Part shown: positions 48,226-56,151 of the stretch, in pieces | Layout: every line of letters begins with the position of its first letter | Position numbering within the stretch: the stretch's first letter is position 1 | Source: Adiantum capillus-veneris | Taxonomy: Eukaryota > Streptophyta > Polypodiopsida > Polypodiales > Pteridaceae | Reading direction: 5' to 3' | Assembly: GCA_014529385.2 (NCBI GenBank) | Contig: CM043970.1 | Coordinates: forward strand, 64,810,496-64,874,495 | DNA length: 64,000 nt | Made by a program: the position numbers and the translations under genes | Notes under the pieces: model-generated | What the model was told of the DNA's origin: nothing | Databases searched by the model: none | Seen by the model: only the letters and a program-made list of their open reading frames with translations

Positions 48226-51200
48226 TGCGAGACCCATGGGACCACCCTCAAAGTTGCCACGTGGAATTGTAATGGATCTATGCGACTTGATGTGGGCGCC
48301 TTTGAGGATAGTTTCAGGGGAAGAGACATCGTCTTCTACTCTGAGACACATCAGGCCCATGGGCAATCTATGCCTCACATCAGTGGATATAGATGGGAGA
48401 CTGCCTATAGACAGGAGACACGATCAGAGCGCAGAGGGCGGGGATCAGGAGGAGTGGCAGTGTTATTCAGGGAGGAGTTGCAGCCATTGATACATATAGC
48501 CCGCACAGATGAGCAAGCTAGGTACATGTGGGTGAGGCTGAGAGCAGAGACAGACAGATATCTTTACATTGCTATTTGCTACTTTCCCCCGAGCACGTCA
48601 GTGTATGCACCACCCAGAGGAAAGTCCCCTTTCTCTATTTTGGATGATGACATATGGGAGTTCTCTAGAGATGGTGACATCATCATTCTAGGGGATTTCA
48701 ATGCTAGGACTACCCATCATTAGACAGTATTTTATGATACTTCAGAGGAGATGCTGAGAGAGCTGGATGCTGTAGAGACAGGCCTATCCAGACTATCACA
48801 AGATGGAGAACACACTGAGTATGGACGACACTTGATAGACATGGGGACTGCACATGGATTGGCCATCTTGAATGGCCTACAAAGATTTCCCGCCTCAGGG
48901 GGTTTTACATGCTTTCCACACAGACATGGAGCCAGCACAGTGGACTATGTCATGGCACAGCCGAGCCTCATCTCTAGTATCCAGGATCTCACGATTGGAC
49001 CCAGACCTGTTGGTGTGGCAGTGGATCATGCTCTTGTGTCAATGACCATCTCCTTTCAGTTTAGTGTAGCACACAGGCTACGGACAGCAGCCCCTACTCG
49101 CTACACCTTCACGCGGGAGACAGACTCTGTATACATAGATGGGATCTGCAGACGCCTATGCACAGAGAAGCCAGGGCGACCTCTGGGGGAGCTTACTACT
49201 ATATTGACACAGACACTACATGATGCAATAGCAAAGACATACCCACATACCCAGCCTGAGCAAAGACGTCGTTCGGGGAGCATGCCCCAGAACAATTGGT
49301 ATGATGAGGAATGCCGAGACACTAGAGCTAGACTTCAGAGGGAGGCGCTTTTGGGGGACATCACTCACAGACAGTCACAGATTGACTTTCGACTCCTAGT
49401 GCGGCGAAAGAAGAGGGCATTTTTGGCTCGGCTAGAGCAGGATCTATATCAACTGTTCTTGAGTCAGGACTCACGTGAGGCATGGCGGCTCTTTCAGGAG
49501 CACTCTCCCCCCCCCGCCATCACTCCTACAGAGGACCGGGGCCAGTACGCATCATGGCGGCTCTTTCAGGAGCACTCTCCCCCCCCCGCCATCACTCCTA
49601 CAGAGGACTGGGGCCAGTACGCATCATCTCTGTACAAAGTTCCTGAGCAGCCCCCCCTTCCCGACCCCCCCGATCCATGCCCACACACATGTGCTTTTTT
49701 CACTGCGGAGATGGTGAGGAAGGCCATTGACAGGATGAGGACTGGGAGAGCTTACGATCATGATGGTTTAGTGGCTGAGCATTTCACACATGCTAGAGAT
49801 CTCCTAGCATAGCTTCTAGCAGTGATGTTTAACCGTGCCATGTGTGAGGGCTTGCCTGATACTTGGAGCCTATCTACTATTGTACCTATCTTCAAGTCGG
49901 GAGACCCTATGGAGCCTGGGAATTATCGCACTATCATGATTGGACACACATTGGCACGGTTGTACGCATCTATTCTTGAGCAGCAGCTGAGTAGATGGGC
50001 ACAGAGGGAGGGGATACGCGCAGCCAGGCAGGCAGGGTTCAGGAGGGGTTTTTCTACTCTTGACCATATCTTGACACTCAGAGCCATCATTGAGGAGGGT
50101 AGATCGCGTGGGAAACGGATCTATTGTAGCTTTGTGGATTTCCGCAAAGCTTTTGACACAGTGCCTAGAGCTAGATTGATGCGCAGATTAAGCAGATGGG
50201 AGTACCCACATAGCTCATTTGGGAGGTCATGGCATTATACAGGTCAGTAGTGGGGCAGGTACGCACCTCAGAGGGTCTATCCACCCCTATTCACTCCACT
50301 ATTGGGGTGAAGCAGGGCTGCCCGCTCTCTCCTACTCTATTTGGTATGTATGTGGATGAGGTTTCTGACTAAATTGAGAGAGATGGTGATAGAGGTGCAC
50401 AGATGGCAGGGACATGGATTCCATTATTGTTATATGCTGATGATATTGTGTTGATCTCCGACTCTCCGGAGGGGATGCGACGTCACTTGGATGCTTTGAA
50501 TAGGTTTGCTCAGGAAAGTGGTTTGTCCGTCAACCTTGGTAAAACCAAGGTCATGGTATTTAATACCACCCCACAGTGGATCAGGAGGTCAGCACCAGCA
50601 TTCACATACGGCCAGGCGAGTGTGGAGTATACAGATGCGTACACTTACCTCGGAGTGGTATTTAGTGGGCCAGCATTTTCATTGAGGAGGGCACCAGAGA
50701 CTAGACTGACCAGAGTCCATGCAGCATTGGGTAGATTGGAAAGGATGTGTTCATAGGTTCAGTTTCAAGAGCCTAGGACGAAGCTCTGGCTCTTTGACAC
50801 TCTGGTGGCTTCTGCATTACTTTATGGAGCTGAGATCTGGGGACCTTCATTAGATCATCACGGGAGGACAGGCCGCAGTGATGGATGGGGGGACATGGAG
50901 AAGCCTCTGGTCTCTATGATCTCGCAGCTCATTAGAGCCAAGGCCTCAGTACCACGTGCTATTGTTCGAGCAGAGCTAGCTGCCCCCCCACTAGTGGTTG
51001 AGGCGCTCACCAAATCAGTCTCCTTCATACACCGCATGTGGGAACTTCCCAGAGACAGATATGCCCGCCTTGCATTTGAGTCCTCTCGACAGTTAGCCAT
51101 GCAGGGAGATACAGCATGCTGGTATGGGGAGATGACATCATGGTTTCAGGCGCATGGGTTCAGCATAGACAGATTGCCTCCCTTCCACTACTCATTGGAT

Positions 51201-51998
51201 GCACCCTCTCTGACTCTTACACAATCCGAGATCACCAGGCTCATCCGCTAGGACTTGACTCAGCTAGACACCAGGAGGACATGGATACAGCCAGCACAGG
51301 AGCTGGGCACGCAGATGGCTTTCTACAGAGAGCATCTCCTCCAGCTTACGGTTGATGGCTTTGTGATGAGGCCGAGATACATGGACACCCACTTGTCTCA
51401 TGGGATACGATGTGCTATCGGTCAGATACATACATCTTCACACCAGCTGCGGATCGAGACTGGGAGATACAGCGGAGTACCAGCAGAGGCCAGGACATGC
51501 CTCCTGTGTGACATCGAGCCTGAGACAGAGTTGCACTACACACGCCACTGCCCCGTCTACTACGAGATACGAGGCCGCTTCCATTGCTTGTTCAGAGAGG
51601 GCTTTGGACCATTCTCCAGAGTCATGCAGTACAAGGATCAGAGATGCTTGGGTTTGTTTTTGCTCGAGCTACGCAGACACAGAGAGAGCCTGATGAGAGG
51701 AGAGGCTAGCCAGTCCCACAGACAGATCACAGATTTCTTTAGAGCTGCCACTGGACACCCGGAGGAGTTACTACCACAGCAGAGCTCGTCGTCTCACACC
51801 AGAGGCACACTGATCGACCGAGCGACTGAGCTTGGAAGATCCAGACGTCCACGACTGCGGAGGACTACAGCATCGACGGAGGCTGCATCAGAGGATTCGG
51901 ATCACTTTGGCTCGACATGCACGACGCCCGGTCAGAGACTACTGGCCATGGAGGAGATTGATGAGATCCGCCAGCGATCGATGCTGGATCTCTTGTGA
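48223..51998 (+). pseudogene. LINE ORF2: APE endonuclease, reverse transcriptase, zinc tail
   Basis: Same frame as ORF1. The endonuclease starts with LKVATWNCNGSMR, then DIVFYSETHQ, IILGDFNARTTHH, DYVMAQPS and AVDHALVSM, the expected catalytic Asn, Glu, Asp and His positions. RT shows FKSGDPMEPGNYRTI, AGFRRGFSTLDHILTLR, CSFVDFRKAFDTVPRA, GVKQGCPLSPTLFGMYV and the catalytic LLLYADDIVLIS (near 50430). The C-terminal segment is CLLCDIEPETELHYTRHC. Breaks: TAG 48721, TAG 49810 (Glu in copy 3), a 1-base deletion near 50193, stops near 50208 and 50370, TAG 50754 and TAG 51249. The tail differs from the plant L1 zf-RVT type seen at 11.3 kb. Confidence 0.88.
49481..49624 (+). repeat. 72-bp in-frame tandem duplication in ORF2
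   Basis: Two copies of a 24-codon unit (starting WRLFQEHSPPPAITPTED) that differ by one base (CGG versus TGG). LINE copy 3 has a single unit (62041 onwards). The duplication keeps the frame. Confidence 0.92.
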
Positions 51999-52215
51999 TC
52001 TAGCTATCCCAGCTAGCAGTTGTTCACACCTAGTAGTTTAGGATTCCATAGTATTTTATTGTGACATTTGTCATTTCATTTTTGTCATTGTTGTCATCTT
52101 GTTACTGTGACTCTGACTTTGTATCAGATCCACCACATTGTAACTTTCTGGTCTCATAGGTCACTTTGGCCTTTTGAAGACGTTAATATAACATTTCATT
52201 TCATTTCATTTCTCT
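51999..52215 (+). other. 3' untranslated region and tail of LINE copy 2
   Basis: Shares with copy 1 the block from TCATAGGTCA(T/C)TTTGGCC through GACGTTAATATAACATTT and ends in ATTTC repeats directly followed by TCTCTC. No poly(A). The conserved 3' end is likely the site recognised by the LINE reverse transcriptase. Confidence 0.75.
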
Positions 52216-52252
52216 CTCTCTCATTTTTAGGGTTTCTTGTTTTTTTTTTTTT

Positions 52253-52555
52253 CAAAATGGATTGGCCATTTTGAATGGCCTGCAGAGATTTCTTGCTGCG
52301 GGAGGTTTTACATGCTTTCCACACAGATATGGAGCCAGCACAATGGATTATGTCATGGCACAGCCGAGCTTTATCTCTACTATCCACAACCTCACAGTTG
52401 GACCTAGACCTCTCAGTGTGGCAGTAGATCATGCCCTTGTGTCGATGACCATCTCTTTCCAGTTTAGTGTAGCACACATACCACGGATAGCAACCCCTAC
52501 TCGCTACACCTTTACACGGGAGACATACTCTATCTACATAGATGGGATCTACAGA
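52253..52555 (+). pseudogene. LINE copy 3, left part (endonuclease region)
   Basis: Matches the endonuclease part of copy 2 (48850-49150). It reads FTCFPHRYGASTMDYVMAQPS and AVDHALVSMTISFQFSVAH, and stops at GATCTACAGA where element D begins. Continues at 61699. Confidence 0.9.
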
Positions 52556-54127
52556 TGTCACGAGGACGTGGCAGTTATTAACCATGTCACAAAGATGTGG
52601 CAACTGCTAACCTTGGTTGTTGGTTTCTTTCCAATGGGGTTTATTTTATTTGTTTTGAGACCCTCTTTTTGAAGTAGCAAACGGTCGGACATTGTATGGC
52701 CAATGTGAACGGTAGATTCACCCGCAGACGGGAAGTGGTCGGCACTGGAATTCGTATGATAAGAGGATGTTTAGGCTCAGAGCAAGATCATATAGGTTCC
52801 CCCGTCGCACTTAGTAAGTTGGTGGATACTAGGAAGTGAACTCAATTAAGGCGATAAGTCAAGGCGGGACTACCAACTGAAAGTATCCAATACTTGGGTA
52901 CCATTGCACTTTTGGATGCGGTCCCAATGAGGATAGATGGTCAGAAGACCAGTGGGAGCCCAACGGAAGCATCTCCTAAAATTTAGGGAGCTGCTATTTT
53001 GGGCCGTGAAATGTGTTCACATCATTACCTCCGGTATGACTAGGGGAACATTTTACAACTCCGCCGCGAAGTCAACTGGGCAACCGGTCAGGATATTTTT
53101 AAGCGGCGAACCCGAAACGGGAAAATGCTTGTAAATGCGCCAAGTGTCACATTTTCATGGACTTTCCTCTTGCACAAGAATTGGCGCTGAATTTAGAGAA
53201 GGGAGAGGCTTCATTTGCAATCGGTCACAGGTTAAGAGCTATGGAGTGCTTCCTTTCCCTCTTATGTACAGTGCGGTGCCAGGAGTGATGCCCTGCACGC
53301 TACGCACTGCCCTCTCTCTCCCCTACGAGCAGTATGTTATGCCCCACTAGTGGGTTTTTCATTTGACCAATGTACAGTTATGTGGGTTCATGCGTGATTG
53401 CCGAGGCAAGAGCCTCTTGCACAGGTACTGGATTAGCTAGCGGCTAATCCCCCACAGGTACAGGTGAATTCGAAGAGGTTTCACGCCAGAAATCTCGTCC
53501 GATTCAAAGGGCAAGTAGCCCTACAGGTGCGGGAGCTCGAGGTCTTGCTACAAATGCGACCGGCACGCGAAACAGAGCCCAAAACAGGAATTACAGCCTG
53601 CTGTGTATTTTTGCAGGTTTAAGGTTTCGGCCCTAAACAGACCCTAATACCCCCAGGAGGTTCGGGGACGCAAGGGGACCGCTGTACAGGTGAATTGGCG
53701 CATTTTTGGGGCAGAAAACAGAGAATTCAGCGTGCTGCAGATTCTCGCAAGGTTTTGCAAAGTGTCTGTATGCGTCGGGAAAGTCACCTATTGCGTGGGG
53801 ATACTGACTGTGAAGCGTCCTAGTACAGTTATGCTGCCGAAATCGGGCCAGAACAGGTGTTTCTTAGCCTAGATTGTGCGGGGCAGCTTGTGGAAGATCA
53901 CAGGTTTTATTCCCTTTGATAAAGAATAAAGAAATACCGAAAGGGGCGCCAATTTTGGGGCCTACAGGTTGTCAGTGTCTGCTCGGAGCATCCTAGCTTC
54001 CGAGCCGTGTGTGCGATTAAGTGTTAATTCCCGTTACAGGTCTCCTTTGCAAAATGCTCTGTGTGTGTGTCTAAAGTAAAGAATTTCGGGTGAAAGCCAA
54101 CGCCTACCGCCCTACGGGCTAGTTCCA
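52556..54127 (+). repeat. 5' LTR of element D
   Basis: 1572 bp from TGTCACGAGGACG to CTAGTTCCA. It matches 60136-61698. Open frames inside recur in both LTRs and are not genes. Confidence 0.92.
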
Positions 54128-54144
54128 TGGTTCCGTTGCCTGGA
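54128..54144 (+). promoter_or_regulatory. primer-binding site of element D, Glu-tRNA type
   Basis: TGGTTCCGTTGCCTGGA follows the LTR with no spacer. It fits the complement of a plant Glu-tRNA 3' end (CGGCAACGGAACCA) with one mismatch, rather than the initiator-Met site used by A, B and C. Confidence 0.6.
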
Positions 54145-54225
54145 CATCAATCACTTTTTCCTTAAAGAGTGAGCCTGGATTGTTTAGGATAAAGACACAG
54201 AGTGCAGGAACACGGGGAACACACT

Positions 54226-54750
54226 ATGGCCGACAAGGGGAAGGGAATTATGGAAGAGGGTTCCTCTTCAAAGGACAGGCAGGAGATTCCTATGGTTTTT
54301 GAGATTGGCGAGAGCTCACGGCCACATCAATCTGTACCTCCTGTCAACGTGAATGTCCCTCCAATAGTACAAGGCTTTATGACTGGGCAACTTGAGGATG
54401 ATGCGTTCAAGACTCAGTTAGTTGCCGCGGTGAATGTCTTTTCGCAGCTGGTGCAGAATCCGAGGTTTATGGAATTCTTGCAAGCGCCACCAGTGCAACA
54501 ACAAAATAGGCAACCTACGCCGCGTACGGAGCTTGTTGATGCTCAAGCCCAGGTACTTCATGTGGCGCAGGAGGAAAGGGAACACTCGCATGTTGCGGAG
54601 TCGGGGGCTCCAAAGCAAGTTCCTCCCGTGCTTGAACAAGTGACTAGAACGCCTATTCCACAGGTTATGCCAGTTCAGCCCGCCACCTTTCAGAGCCAGC
54701 ATGCTACCTTGAATGGACAGGGAGCTGGATACCAGGCAATGCACTACTAG
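54226..54750 (+). pseudogene. gag: gag of element D, N-terminal part
   Basis: ATG 54226 (MADKGKGIMEEGSSSKD). Gln/Pro-rich after residue 100. The frame runs into a TAG at 54748-54750 where foreign DNA begins. Capsid sequence resumes after about 55250. The sequence is unrelated to the RS-rich Gag of A-C. Confidence 0.78.
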
Positions 54751-55245
54751 TGCTTAAAAGGCTACTTTTACGTAATTGTATTCTTCATTTCCCTTTTTTC
54801 GGTTTCGTTTTTTTTTTTGGCGTCTTGCCTTCCTCTATTCTTGCATTTTCTCTATTGATGCTTGCAATACCCACTACATTAGTAGGACTACTGGGAATTA
54901 ATCTCATAGGAGAAACTGCCAATTTTGAATTATCCCCGGAGTGGTTAATTAATCCAGTTCACTTTTTCGAACTTAGTAAATCTTTCAATATTTATATAAA
55001 AATATTGCTAAACTCGCGTAGCTCACTTATTTTATCTTTTTTTGGAATATTTTTTTCCTTCATTATTTACAAAAAAAGTTATAAATATTTTTATATTACT
55101 AAAAAATTAGTTGGATTTACCAAATTAGTTAGTAAATTTGGGTTGCTTGTTTTTTCGGTGTAGTTGTGAGATAGTCGACAGCTATAACGTCGCTATACAA
55201 AACCGTACGTGAGATTCGCATCTCATACGGCTCCTCATCATTCAA
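54751..55245. other. plastid-like insert: NdhF-type C-terminal coding fragment and group II intron domain V
   Basis: AT-rich, unlike its surroundings. A plus-strand frame (about 54830-55163) reads LLMLAIPTTLVGLLGINL and later LILSFFGIFFSFIIYKK, in the order and style of the last conserved membrane segments of plastid NdhF (NADH dehydrogenase-like subunit 5). Right after its stop, on the minus strand (55196-55236), lies GAGCCGTATGAGATGCG then AATCTCACGTACGGTTT, a textbook 34-base group II intron domain V with a GCGA loop. A domain VI-like helix follows. The insert splits gag. The exact edges and the precise organelle source are uncertain. Confidence 0.62.
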
Positions 55246-56151
55246 TTACTGTTGCTCTTCTCAATCGATTTCGACCTCAGTTTTTCCACCACCCACGGTA
55301 CATCCTGGGTATTTCGGGGGTGGATCAGTGTTCCAAAGTATGGCTGGTTATGCGCTTGGAAGTCAGCCATACATGCCAGGAACAGTGTTCGGGGGTATGC
55401 AAGGCGTCATGCGAAACCCCATGTATGGTAGTATCGGCATGCAGCAGGGTTTTCAGAGCAACCACGGTCAGTTTGGGGTGCCACAGGGTCATTTTGGCAT
55501 GGCTGGTTTTTCTGGACAGCAGCCAGATATCGCACCACTGACGCAAAATGTGAATGGCCAACACGTGCCGATCATGCCTACTACATGCCCATGTTGCAGA
55601 CCATTCCGTATGACAATTTGGGGCCACTAGAGAAGCCGAAGGCTTACAAAGAAGGTGGTGCAGCGGTAAAGTTCAGTACCTTTAGTGGTTTCGAGGATAA
55701 GACAAAGGCCCTCACTTTCCTCCAGCAGTTTGATACAGCTTATGCGGAAGGGAATTTTACAGAGGCCTCGAAGGTCAAGAAAGCTGCCACTTTCTTAAAG
55801 GACAATGCGCTTACATGGTGGACGACATTGTTAATGCAAGGACAGGCACCCGCCACTTGGGTTTACTTCAAACAAATGTTTGCATCTGCTTGGCTATCAA
55901 ATGAATTTGAAGCAGACGTCCTGACAGATTGGCACCAGCTTACTTCAGCTTCGTGCAAGAGCTTGCTGGAGTACAATAGGAGGTTTTGTAAAGCGTTACT
56001 CTCAGTGACCTCCTACAGATTAGTGCCACTGACAGAGCAGATAGAGAAGTACTGTTGTGGGCTACCTAAAGGGCTTCGCGATTACTGTACAAAGAACAAA
56101 CTGGCTACCCTTACTCAGCTTATGGAAGTTGCGAACACTGGTCTTGCCTAG
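55246..56151 (+). pseudogene. gag: gag of element D, central and capsid part
   Basis: Gly/Met/Gln-rich stretch (FGGMQGVMRNPMYGSIGMQQ) then, after a 1-base shift near 55585, the capsid domain: AVKFSTFSGFEDKTKALTFL, ALTWWTTLLMQG, FASAWLSNEFEADV, EKYCCGLPKGLRDYC. The TAG at 56149-56151 separates it from the zinc-knuckle/pol frame, and the rest is in phase, so CAG (Gln) is the likely ancestor. Confidence 0.82.

Larger units (their letters stand above)
46802..52215 (+). mobile_element. LINE copy 2, apparently full length, microsatellite-flanked
   Basis: About 5.4 kb non-LTR retrotransposon: 5' untranslated region with a 17-C run, ORF1 (coiled coil), ORF2 (APE endonuclease, RT, C-terminal zinc segment), and a 3' untranslated region ending in ATTTC repeats rather than poly(A). 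(CT)n lies directly on both sides. ORF2 has five or more stops and at least one frameshift, so this copy is inactive. Confidence 0.9.

Noticed and set aside
52937-53350. Open frames repeated at 60517-60930
   Set aside because: They lie inside the two LTRs of element D and recur only because the LTRs are copies.
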